A DNA stretch of 64,000 nt from Burkholderia territorii. Its GTDB lineage: Bacteria; Pseudomonadota; Gammaproteobacteria; Burkholderiales; Burkholderiaceae. The notes below the pieces were generated by a model. The model had not been told where the DNA came from, made no database searches, and saw only the letters and a list, made by a program, of their open reading frames with translations. Shown one piece after another: positions 53,701 to 60,228 of the stretch. A program made the translations under genes and the position numbers. Every line of letters starts with the position of its first letter. The stretch's first letter is position 1. The stretch is from the NCBI RefSeq assembly GCF_902833055.1, contig NZ_CADFEJ010000001.1:990620-1054619 (forward strand), in the 5' to 3' direction.

Positions 53701-55963
53701 CACTCGATGTAGACGTCGACAACGACGTCACGTTGCTGTTCGTCGTGCTCAAGCCCGTCGACAACGAGCTGGCCGTCGTCGATGTCGAAGTCGACAGCGA
53801 GGCGATCGAACTGGTCGCCGACGACAGACCACTCGATGTAGACGTCGACAACGACGTCACGTTGCTGTTCGTCGTGCTCAAACCTGTCGAAAACGAGCTT
53901 GCCGTCGTCGACGTCGAAGTCGACAAGCTGGCAATGCTCGACGTCGTAGTGCTGGCAACTGCATAGAGCTGACTACCATTGATCGCGTCCGTGCTGCTCG
54001 CGCTGACGAGGCCCGCTGCGACGTTCTGAATTCGGCGCTCCGTTCCAGGCGCGCCAACACTCACCACACCTGCGGCGGAACTGGCACCAGCATACGAACC
54101 GAATGTTTGACTTCCGATCGTCGTGCTGCTGACTGTACCGGTGCCACCTGTTGCAGCGGTCGCAGTACCGGCAGTGACCGCATTTTGACCGAGCGCGACG
54201 GAACCCGCCACGTTGGCCGTAGCGGCATTCCCCAACGCAACGGTGCCTACCGTCGAGGCCGTACTGGAATCACCTATCGCGATCGACGCTTGACCCGTAG
54301 CCGTATTGGCATTGCCGATCGCGACCGCGCCTTGTCCGTTCGACGAATCATTTGCACCAAGTGCAACCGCGCCCGTACCGATCGCCGAGTTCGGATCACC
54401 GATCGCGACGGCACCATTACCCGTCGCCGTTTGACCACGGCCAATCGCGACAGCACCGCCGGTCGTCGTCGAGCTATTGGCCGTCGTTCCGCTGGAGCCG
54501 ATAGCGACGTTCTGCCCCGTCGCACCGGAGATAACACCGTCACCTTGCGCAATCCCGAACGCGCCGCTCGTCGTCGCACCGCGTCCGATTGCGATACCCG
54601 ATGTCGCGGTCGACGCAACATTCGATTGACCGCCAATGGCAATGGAATCCGACGCAGCCGCCTGCGCGCCCGAAGTGGCATTGCCGCCGAGCGCGACTGC
54701 CCCGGCTCCGCTCGCGGTCGTTGCTGGACCAATCGCTGTCGCATTGGTCGCGTTGGCAAGCGAAGATGAACCGATCGACGTCGCGCTATTGGCAACAGCC
54801 TTCGACTGGTAGCCGACCGCTGTCGCACTCTGGGCCGATGCGGTGTTGAAATTGCCAATCGCCGTAGCGTTGGATGCGCCCGCTGTATCTACAAGCCCGA
54901 CAGCGAGCGCGCCCAATGCCGTTGCGGTCGAATTTTGGCCCAGTGCATTCGCCCCTTCGGCCGATGCATTCGACAGAAACCCCAACGCCATGCTGTTGGC
55001 TGTCGTCGCCGTAGCGGCCTGCCCAATCGCGATACCGCCTCCCTTCGCTGACACATCGCTTGCGGCTGAAGCATACGCAGCGGTGCCAATCGCAATGCTG
55101 CCGTCCTGAACCGTTGCACGTGCGCCGTCACCCATGGCGATACTCGACGTGGATGTCGCGGTGGCTAGCGCGCCAACCGCCACTGACTTTACGCCAGATG
55201 CAGTCGCCGCTTCGCCCAGTGCACTGGCCGACGTACCAGACGCCAGCGCTCCTTGGCCGAAGGCACTTGAAAATCCAGCCGACGCCGTGCTGAAATCACC
55301 AACTGCAACTGAATCGCCTCCGGTCGCAGCTGCATGGCTGCCGACCGCGGTGTCGCGAGTGATCGATGAACCCGAAACGCCGGCGATTGAAGCCGTGCCG
55401 ATGGCAGTATCCTCGGTGTTGTACGATACCGCTGCGCCGACGCCCCCGTTCTGATTGACGCCACCAATTGCAATGGAAGCATTTCCGGCAGCACTTGCTC
55501 CGTAGCCCAATGCGCTGGCTCCCAAGCCGCTAGCCGTCGCGTCCAGGCCGACTGCTGTGCCCCATTTGGTGGAATACGCGCTCATACCCAATGCAACCGC
55601 ACCGTTACCAACGGCGGTCGTAAACGAGCCAAAGAGGGTCACGCCTAAATAGGAGGCCCCTCCACCGTTCGCATTACATCCAGCCACGGTCGAATACGTG
55701 CCGTTTCCGTCGATCGCGCCTGTATTGGTTGGCAACGAGCGCGAACCATCCGGACTCGTCCCGGTACCACTACTGCAGACCCCACTCGTGAAACCCGCGA
55801 TCACGACGGCGTAGCTCCCTTGCCCCGCAGCAAGAAGCAATGCGGCAATCATCAATTTGGCAACAGACGACCGTTTGCTTTTGCCGCGCGCGGTGTCCAG
55901 TTCAGATGCTGCGACCCACGTTCCCAGGGCCTCGTTCCAGACGGTGCGATATGTATGATTCAT
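47798..55963 (-). CDS. Trimeric autotransporter adhesin, 2721 residues, multi-head with Ser/Thr-rich repeat stalks
   Basis: A giant surface adhesin (type Vc). The ATG at 55963 starts the extended signal peptide region MNHTYRTVWNEALGTWVA, followed by a hydrophobic core (LMIAALLLAAGQGSYA). YadA-type head repeats (variants of SxAxGxxAxA) fill about 60-665, 845-1100, 1340-1610, 2140-2410 and 2510-2620. Each head ends in a DAINGSQL- or DAVN-type neck. Between them are stalks (about 675-840, 1110-1335, 1615-2140, 2415-2505) of a 43-residue unit (129 bp) rich in SLST, roughly 65% Ser+Thr. A repeated RTHYYSVNDNGVQQGNY-type segment opens heads 2-5. The C-terminal YadA anchor (about 2630-2721) ends GVGLGYQW and forms the outer-membrane pore. 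Trimer, binding to host or matrix is expected. Confidence 0.95.
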   Translation of the reverse strand: MNHTYRTVWNEALGTWVAASELDTARGKSKRSSVAKLMIAALLLAAGQGSYAVVIAGFTSGVCSSGTGTSPDGSRSLPTNTGAIDGNGTYSTVAGCNANGGGASYLGVTLFGSFTTAVGNGAVALGMSAYSTKWGTAVGLDATASGLGASALGYGASAAGNASIAIGGVNQNGGVGAAVSYNTEDTAIGTASIAGVSGSSITRDTAVGSHAAATGGDSVAVGDFSTASAGFSSAFGQGALASGTSASALGEAATASGVKSVAVGALATATSTSSIAMGDGARATVQDGSIAIGTAAYASAASDVSAKGGGIAIGQAATATTANSMALGFLSNASAEGANALGQNSTATALGALAVGLVDTAGASNATAIGNFNTASAQSATAVGYQSKAVANSATSIGSSSLANATNATAIGPATTASGAGAVALGGNATSGAQAAASDSIAIGGQSNVASTATSGIAIGRGATTSGAFGIAQGDGVISGATGQNVAIGSSGTTANSSTTTGGAVAIGRGQTATGNGAVAIGDPNSAIGTGAVALGANDSSNGQGAVAIGNANTATGQASIAIGDSSTASTVGTVALGNAATANVAGSVALGQNAVTAGTATAATGGTGTVSSTTIGSQTFGSYAGASSAAGVVSVGAPGTERRIQNVAAGLVSASSTDAINGSQLYAVASTTTSSIASLSTSTSTTASSFSTGLSTTNSNVTSLSTSTSSGLSSATSSIASLSTSTSTTASSLSTGLSTTNSNVTSLSTSTSSGLSSATSSITSLSTSTSTTASSLSTGLSTTNSNVTSLSTSTSSGLSSATSSIASLSTSTSTTASSLSTGLSTTNSNVTSLSTVVSATRTHYYSINDGGVHTGNYNNDGATGAQALAAGTNALAGGMAATAVGNATNAGGDQSVAVGDSATTAGTGSIAVGERANANGVGAIAIGQISAASGNGAVAMGLGNSASITDAVAIGAYNNAAANNAIAIGSSNSALGAASVALGAASTAAQDWSIAIGRFATAGASMGDVALGAGSVTAAPHPTSSETVAGTTYSVAGTTPTSVVSVGAPGAERQISNVAAGQVSTTSTDAINGSQLFATNLAVDSLSTTVSGTTSSISSLSTGLSTTNSNVASLSTSTSTGLSSATSSISSLSTSTSTGINSLSTGLSSTDSSVTSLSTSTSTGLSSATSSISSLSTSTSTGINSLSTGLSSTDSTVASLSTSTSTGLSSATSSISSLSTSISTGINSLSTGLSSTDSSVASLSTSTSTGLSSATSSISSLSTSTSTGINSLSTGLSSTDSSVASLSTSTSTGLSSATSSISSLSTSTSTGINSLSTGLSSTDSSVASLSTVVSATRTHYYSVNDNGVQQGNYNNDGATGVNALASGINATASGNAATAVGNAANAAGIQSVAIGNSSTAAAASTVAIGDSNTVSAAAGAGSIAGGHNSSVVSGTGAIALGESQTANGNGAVAIGDPNTATGAGAIALGANNTAAGNGALAIGSTNAAQGPGSVALGQNSVAGTAGATTGSVAIGNGAIATASPGDVALGSGSVTAAPNPTATGTVGGVTYSYAGTNPTSVVSVGAVGAERQITNVAAGQVSATSTDAINGSQLFATNLAVDSLSTTVSGTTSSIASLSTGLSSTDSSVTSLSTSTSTGLSSATSSISSLSTSTSTGINSLSTGISSTDSTVASLSTSTSTGLSSATSSISSLSTSTSTGINSLSTGLSSTDSTVASLSTSTSTGLSSATSSISSLSTSTSTGINSLSTGLSSTDSTVASLSTSTSTGLSSATSSISSLSTSISTGINSLSTGLSSTDSSVASLSTSTSTGLSSATSSISSLSTSTSTGINSLSTGLSSTDSSVASLSTSTSTGLSSATSSISSLSTSTSTGINSLSTGLSSTDSTVASLSTSTSTGLSSATSSISSLSTSTSTGINSLSTGLSSTDSSVASLSTSTSTGLSSATSSIGSLSTSTSTGINSLSTGLSSTDSSVASLSTSTSTGLSSATSSISSLSTSTSTGISSLSTGLSSTDSTVASLSTSTSTGLSSATSSISSLSTSTSTSVSSLSTGLSTTNSNVASLSTGLSTTNSSVASLSTSTSTVASSLSTGLSTTNSNIASLSTSTSTIGSSLSTGVSSLSTGLSTTNSSVASLSTVVSTTRTHYYSVNDNGVQQANYANDGATGINAMAAGTSATASGGAATAIGNAANAAGTQSVAVGNGSTASAASTVAIGDGNTVSAAAGPGSIVGGHNSTVVSGTGAIALGEGQTANGSGAVALGDPNTATGTGAVAVGANNTSSGNGALAIGNSNTAQGTGSVALGQNAVAGTAGATTGSVAIGNGATATANPGDVALGSGSITSAPNPIASGIVAGNVYSYAGATPTSVVSVGAPGAERQITNVAAGRVSATSTDAVNGSQLNATNLAVGSLSTGLSTTNSNVASLSTSTSSAVSSLSTGLSTTNSSVTSLSTSMSSSVGSLSTGLSTTNSAVSSLSTGLSTTDSNLSSLSTSVSSAVGVATSLSTLVTSTRAHYYSVNDNGTQQGNYANDGATGINAMAAGVNATASGANATAVGASANASGDGATVIGANALGSGKNSVALGSGANATAPNSVALGAGSIAGEANTVSVGASGSERRITNVGPGVNPTDAVNVSQLNAVQGSINTVARTAYAGVAGATALTMIPDVDLGKTISVGIGAATYQGYGAVALGFTARITENLKLKGGVGASSAGRTYGVGLGYQW
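48450..48720. repeat. Stalk repeat block 4 (short, degenerate)
   Basis: The last stalk, coding for SLSTGLSTTNS-type units. It is shorter and less regular than the others; the exact period is unclear here. Confidence 0.7.
49540..51120. repeat. Stalk repeat block 3, about ten 129-bp units
   Basis: Tandem near-identical 129-bp units (43 codons). I checked the spacing at three neighbouring units starting at 49857, 49986 and 50115, exactly 129 bp each. Copies differ by a few bases, which suggests ongoing exchange. The left part (49540-49840) is less regular. Confidence 0.9.
51950..52640. repeat. Stalk repeat block 2, about five 129-bp units
   Basis: The same unit as in block 3, coding for STSTGLSSATSSISSLSTS-type repeats. 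Sequence between blocks 2 and 3 is so similar that recombination between them looks possible. Confidence 0.85.
53440..53940. repeat. Stalk repeat block 1, four 129-bp units
   Basis: The motif GTTGCTGTTCGTCGTGCT recurs at 53474, 53603, 53732 and 53861, each exactly 129 bp apart. Units share the block 2 and 3 period but have their own sequence variant. Confidence 0.9.
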
Positions 55964-56111
55964 GGTATGTCGATGCTTGGTAGACTCGAACAAGAAGGCT
56001 TGCCGGTCTGTATGCCGTCATGTCTTCAAAATTATTCAAAGCAGTACGAACTATTTGTTTCCGTTCGATCTTATTTTTGACGACTGTTAATCGAACCTCT
56101 CGCCAGCGGAC

Positions 56112-56522
56112 TTAACTATTCACGCCCAACGAGCTCGCAGTTTCGCCAGAGCGCCACGTATCGACGGAACGACATTTCATTCCAGCGTCACGGCCGATAC
56201 CGATCATTTCCTGAAGCAGAACCTCATCTTCCCTGCATCGCATACCTCGCACGCACTGGAGCTTTCGCGTCAGACCTTGCGCGATGGCCGATCCCGATCC
56301 GTAGAAGCCGGCCGCCATTCCCGCGTCGCAAGCTGCCTTCACGATCTCCGTATCCCCATCGGGCATACAGCATTCAGCAATCGCATGCAGACACGATCGA
56401 ATGTTCATCATCAAGCGTTCACGCCGTACTTCGTAGCAACGTGATTCCAGACAGTCGCATTCAGTGCCATCGGACTCCGGATCTCCCGAAAATCCGAGCC
56501 TGGCTTCAATATCAGGATCCAC
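56112..56522 (-). CDS. Cys-rich hypothetical protein
   Basis: A frame of 136 residues from GTG 56522, or 99 from the ATG at 56411 (MMNIRSCLHAIAECCMPDGD). It has about ten Cys and no signal peptide, with helical segments such as GSGSAIAQGLTRKLQ and EDEVLLQEMIGIGRDAG. The ATG at 56411 lies inside a TGATG junction with a short frame upstream (56602-56411), which might be a small translated gene. I recognise no family. It lies between the adhesin promoter region and the EAL gene, same strand. Confidence 0.45.
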   Translation of the reverse strand: MDPDIEARLGFSGDPESDGTECDCLESRCYEVRRERLMMNIRSCLHAIAECCMPDGDTEIVKAACDAGMAAGFYGSGSAIAQGLTRKLQCVRGMRCREDEVLLQEMIGIGRDAGMKCRSVDTWRSGETASSLGVNS

Positions 56523-56613
56523 TCCACTGCCCTCATCACCGTTACGCGAATTTCCCGCTCATGTCGGTCGACCACCGAATGGGCAAGCGGCTTATTCGGC
56601 AACCTTCACCGAT

Positions 56614-57684
56614 TCAATCACCTTGCATCCATTTCGCCCCGACGTCGCAAACCAGCGCCTTGTCGACCGCGTCTCGCACACCGAGCACCACGACGTCATG
56701 CGCCATGCTTGCGCCGAGTTGCACGAGATGCCGAAGGCGGTCGCGTGCCGACTGACTCCATCGGGCCGACGCGATGAACGCCGGCGCGATCTTCACGATG
56801 TCCGGCTCGGGAATGACCATTCCCACATCGACGCCGTAAGCCACCCCGTAGTCGTCGATTGCGATACGGCAGCCAAGCACCCTGAGCCGATCTAGAAAGG
56901 TACGCGCGCTTCTGCCGGCCACTCGCGCCCCCTCGCTCACCTCCACAACCAGGCGCTCGGCAAGTTCCGGCGAGCGAGTGAGCCGCTCGAGCAAGCTCTC
57001 CCACAGCAATCCCGATACGAGGCTCTGCTCCGACAGATTCACGCCGATGCTCAATTGCGGCGAGCTCGCGAGCAAGTCCAGTGCGCGCGCTACCACATAG
57101 CGATCGAAGCAACCCATCCGTCCCGCGCGCGCCATGCTCGGCAGATACACTTTCGGTGACGACTTTCCTTCGCTGAATGCACGGCACCAAGGCACGCACT
57201 TGAAATAAAGCACCTTGCGACTGTCGTTGGGCGCGTGCACCGCCGACATCACCAGTGAAATCGCATCGCTCTTCATCGCACGCAACACGGTGTCCACCGT
57301 CGCCAAATCGGCTCGCGTCGGCACCCCCATACTGGGTTTGACGCTCCGTGCCTCGGCCATTCGCGCGACATCGTCATCGACCCACGTCGCGCGCAAGTTG
57401 GCGAGCCATGCTGCTTGCGAGTGCGGCGTCGTTCGCCCGCTCAATCGAAGCAGCCAGCTTTCCGTTGGAGCCTCCGCCGTCAAACGATCGGCATCGGGGT
57501 CGTGCAACACAATCTCGGATATCAACAGATGTCCATCATCTGTCTTGCGCACCCGTGCAACGTCGCCAAACAGTTTCCGCGCCCGCTCACCGAGTTCCAG
57601 ATCGATGGCCTCGACAAACGAACGCCCGAAACGGCTGACCAACATAGGTCGATTGACGACCCTTATGAACAATGCGCAACCCAT
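56614..57684 (-). CDS. Degenerate EAL-domain protein
   Basis: A 356-residue protein. The N-terminal 160 residues have no clear family. The C-terminal 190 residues look like an EAL domain: VGVNLSEQSLVSGL-like strand (here IGVNLSEQSLVSGLLWE), LVVEVSEGARVAGR, CRIAIDDYGVAYG and DIVKIAPAF. The EAL signature itself is replaced (LYFKCVPWCRAF), the AEGVE segment reads VVLGVRD, and the QG-x-x-xG end is cut to MQGD. So it probably no longer cuts cyclic di-GMP and may sense it or bind a partner. It is upstream of the adhesin on the same strand and could tie adhesion to c-di-GMP. Confidence 0.72.
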   Translation of the reverse strand: MGCALFIRVVNRPMLVSRFGRSFVEAIDLELGERARKLFGDVARVRKTDDGHLLISEIVLHDPDADRLTAEAPTESWLLRLSGRTTPHSQAAWLANLRATWVDDDVARMAEARSVKPSMGVPTRADLATVDTVLRAMKSDAISLVMSAVHAPNDSRKVLYFKCVPWCRAFSEGKSSPKVYLPSMARAGRMGCFDRYVVARALDLLASSPQLSIGVNLSEQSLVSGLLWESLLERLTRSPELAERLVVEVSEGARVAGRSARTFLDRLRVLGCRIAIDDYGVAYGVDVGMVIPEPDIVKIAPAFIASARWSQSARDRLRHLVQLGASMAHDVVVLGVRDAVDKALVCDVGAKWMQGD

Positions 57685-58230
57685 CTCCCTACCTCCCCGA
57701 CGATGCCGAGCCTCTCATAGACCCTCATTTGTTATCCGATGCATGCGTTGCCTCGCCGCATCCGCGCTTAACTGAAAGCAATGAAAGACACAAACGGACG
57801 TTTGCATCAGAGTTACAAAAAAAAATACCGATCTGCGCAAACGCCCGTGGTTGCAGGGTCGAACTTCTGTAAGCCTTGTCGGACAAAAACGTCCCTTTCC
57901 GTCCAGTAATATTTGCCCGAAGACGCCGGAATTCACCATTCTTTGCAATCTATGGCCAGTGACGGCGCGCCGGCGGCCACAATCGCCGCCTTTCATGAAA
58001 TCAACTTCCGCCGACGCACAAAGGAATACGGGCTGTGAAGAAGCATGTTTGTTGTGTTTTCCCGACCCAGCGGGAATCTGGGTATGTTCGTCGGATGATA
58101 TTGACCGCGTGTCTCGTCTCCGCCATGCCTGCTTGGCTGTCATCGTCGGACGCAACGTCATGATGGGCAGAGCACATGTAAGTGAATGCACGGACACACA
58201 GACGGCGAATGAAGCATGCGGAGCCCGGTC
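57685..58230. other. Intergenic region between EAL gene and second recombinase
   Basis: About 545 bp, with an A-run near 57820. Frames on both strands lack family features and have poor codon bias, so I call it non-coding. It must contain the EAL promoter on the left and any recombinase control region on the right. Confidence 0.5.
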
Positions 58231-58788
58231 ATGAATATCGGGTATGCCCGTGTGTCAACGGACGAACAGAGTCTCGGACTTCAGATCGATGCGCTCACGC
58301 GCGCGGGGTGCGATGTCGTTTTTTCCGACCAAGGTATTTCGGGTGCCGACTTTCAACGCCCCGGCCTTGACGCGGCTCTGGCAAAAGTCATGAAAGGCGA
58401 CACGCTCGTCGTGTGGCGCCTCGACCGGCTAGGCCGCTCATTGAGCAAGCTCATTGATCTGATCAACTTCCTGGCCCGTCGTGGGGTGGACTTCAATTCG
58501 TTAACCGAATCAATTAATACGGCGTCGCCCGGCGGGCGATTGGTCTTCCACATGATGGGCGCTCTTGCGGAATTTGAGCGCAGTCTCATCAGCGAGCGTA
58601 CACGTGCCGGATTAGCTGCCGCGCGCGCGCGAGGCAAGCAACTCGGACGTAGGAGGCATATGACGCCTGATCAATGTGCTCACGCAAGCGTACTCCTCGA
58701 GACACAAACGATCATGGAGGTCGCGGCGCACTTCAACGTTCATCCTCGGACGCTCAAACGCGCGCTCAACGCAAATGTCGACAGCTGA
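58231..58788 (+). CDS. Serine recombinase (invertase/resolvase family)
   Basis: A 185-residue DNA recombinase of normal invertase length. It starts MNIGYARVSTDEQSLGLQID with the catalytic Ser in ARVSTDEQ, then FSDQGISGADFQRPGLDAAL, WRLDRLGRSLSKLIDL and FHMMGALAEFERSLISERT. The C-terminal helix-turn-helix is TIMEVAAHFNVHPRTLKRAL. It is related to but distinct from the recombinase at 35771 and lies on the same strand, so both bracket the adhesin region. The recombination sites are not evident. Confidence 0.92.
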   Translation: MNIGYARVSTDEQSLGLQIDALTRAGCDVVFSDQGISGADFQRPGLDAALAKVMKGDTLVVWRLDRLGRSLSKLIDLINFLARRGVDFNSLTESINTASPGGRLVFHMMGALAEFERSLISERTRAGLAAARARGKQLGRRRHMTPDQCAHASVLLETQTIMEVAAHFNVHPRTLKRALNANVDS

Positions 58789-59003
58789 AGATTTCGCGCA
58801 CACACTCGAGACGTCGATCGCGCTCGGTCCTGGCGACAGGCACGCATTTTCGTCGACCGAAATCGACGATTTCGTTTGCTGGCGAGCGGGTGCTCGCAGT
58901 AGCGTATTGACTGAAGCTGCCCCGTGATGAAGACGGTCGATGAGCGGCGTGTCCCATGACGTACGCACCGGCCAGGGCTGCCGGATTCGTTAAAGGGAGA
59001 AAT

Positions 59004-59186
59004 ATGAGAATCGCGTTACTGGACGACGATCCAAATGAGATTGACTTCGTCAATCGAATGCCGGTCGCAGATGTCGAATGCAACAAGGCAATTGATTGCT
59101 ATCGGGCGAGTGCGTTGCCCCGGCCCGCCGTGTTTCGTCCGCTAGATGCGTTCATACCAGGGAAAGATCTGCGCGCCTGCCGCTAA
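59004..59186 (+). pseudogene. Truncated OmpR-type response regulator fragment
   Basis: A 60-codon frame with AAGGGAG before its ATG. Its first 18 residues, MRIALLDDDPNEIDFVNR, are nearly those of the regulator at 39701 (MRIAILDDDPMQTEFVNR). After that the sequence has no receiver features, no phosphoacceptor Asp and no DNA-binding domain, so it is a decayed or recombined copy. It sits next to the second recombinase, on the far side of the adhesin from the intact gene. The 3' end runs into the neighbouring minus-strand gene. Confidence 0.75.
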
Positions 59187-59801
59187 GGACTCGCCACGCT
59201 GTTCCGCGTTCCGCATAAGGATCGTGAGTTCACGCAGCCTCTCGGAGGAAACTCTGCCCTCTTCCGAATGCTCACTGCAATCGCCTCGGGCCTCGCCCCA
59301 AAACTTCGTGCGGCGGGGTCCATCGATGGAAATGTCAGATGCAATCCCGCACACTACCGACTTCAGATTTGACGTAGACGGTAGCGCGTTGTCTGTCCCT
59401 TTCGTCTGCATACGTGAGAGCCAGCGAATGGCTGTCGCGTCACTGTCGCTTCGATTCACCACACTAAAAATGTAATGCGAATCGTCCGACTCGCCTGTCC
59501 GGAGCAGCACGGTGCTCAGAAACCCTTTCGCAAAGCCAATGGTCGTGAACTGCCAATCGGCATCGTGATCAACGAGATCATCCGTGACGGTTTGCAGCAT
59601 CGAGTTGCGATCCGTATATCCCGCATAGCCCTTCGGCGCGCCGGGGTAGTAGTGAAAACTCAGGGTTGGCGCCTTCACCGGCCTCGATTTGAGCGCTGTT
59701 GCTCGCCTTTGCTGGATGTATCCGCTGATTCTCAAGGCACCGACAAACGCAATAAGTCCCGCGCTTGCCCCGACCAGGATGACGACAATCGTCTGCTTCA
59801 T
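59142..59801 (-). CDS. Membrane-anchored hypothetical protein
   Basis: A 219-residue protein starting MKQTIVVILVGASAGLIAFV, a single N-terminal membrane anchor, then a periplasmic domain with LSFHYYPGAPKGYAGYTDRN and FTTIGFAKGFLSTVLLRTGE. Two or three Cys are in the C-terminal half (VVCGIASD, RGDCSEHS). No family recognised. It is the last of four minus-strand genes that encode exported proteins (59142-61791). It overlaps the regulator fragment at its 3' end. Confidence 0.6.
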   Translation of the reverse strand: MKQTIVVILVGASAGLIAFVGALRISGYIQQRRATALKSRPVKAPTLSFHYYPGAPKGYAGYTDRNSMLQTVTDDLVDHDADWQFTTIGFAKGFLSTVLLRTGESDDSHYIFSVVNRSDSDATAIRWLSRMQTKGTDNALPSTSNLKSVVCGIASDISIDGPRRTKFWGEARGDCSEHSEEGRVSSERLRELTILMRNAEQRGESLAAGAQIFPWYERI

Positions 59802-59856
59802 GGTTGCGTCCCGGATGTCGAGTTCGTCGGTTTCGCCGCACGATCTCCGGACAAGC

Positions 59857-60177
59857 TCATTTCTGACTCGCCGCGCGTTGCTCGTTCGGGGCGCTTCGAT
59901 TGTTCAATGAGCGCGCGTACGTATCGTCTGCCCCAAGATTCAGGGCAATGGCTGCGTCAAAGAGTGACGAGAGGGCTGCTTGATCGTCGCCCGCCGCGCA
60001 GGTTTTTTCGATTTCGCCGATGCGCCGTTGCTGATCGTCATAGACCCGTTGGTCAATGGTCTTGTCACCAAGCGCTTGGTCCACCTGGATTTTGTACGTC
60101 GCCAGGCTCGCCGTACATTTGGGTTTCGCGCACGCAAAATTGAGCAGGCACAGTAAAAAAATCCAGTAAGGTTTCAT
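59857..60177 (-). CDS. Small exported protein, likely lipoprotein
   Basis: A 106-residue protein. The signal MKPYWIFLLCLLNFACAKPK has a lipobox-like NFAC, so lipidation at Cys16 is possible. The mature part is alpha-helical (ATYKIQVDQALGDKTIDQRV, DDQQRRIGEIEKTCAAGD). No family recognised. It lies 52 bp from the 249-residue exported protein and 55 bp from the membrane-anchored protein on the same strand. Confidence 0.6.
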   Translation of the reverse strand: MKPYWIFLLCLLNFACAKPKCTASLATYKIQVDQALGDKTIDQRVYDDQQRRIGEIEKTCAAGDDQAALSSLFDAAIALNLGADDTYARSLNNRSAPNEQRAASQK

Positions 60178-60228
60178 CGACCGACAACCTCCGACATCCG
60201 GAAATAATTTTCACCGCCTCGCGAATGG

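Noticed and set aside
48450..53940. Tandem repeats as a CRISPR array
   Set aside because: The repeats are 129 bp, in frame and coding, without unique spacers of uniform length. They are stalk modules of the adhesin.
57715..58197. Minus-strand 160-residue frame between EAL and recombinase genes
   Set aside because: Low coding quality, no motifs, and the plus strand has an equally long frame in the same interval.
58775..58927. A 50-residue frame overlapping the end of the second recombinase gene (MSTAEDFAHTLETS start)
   Set aside because: No ribosome binding site of its own that I can see, no family similarity and atypical composition. It could be a relic of a fused or decayed gene.
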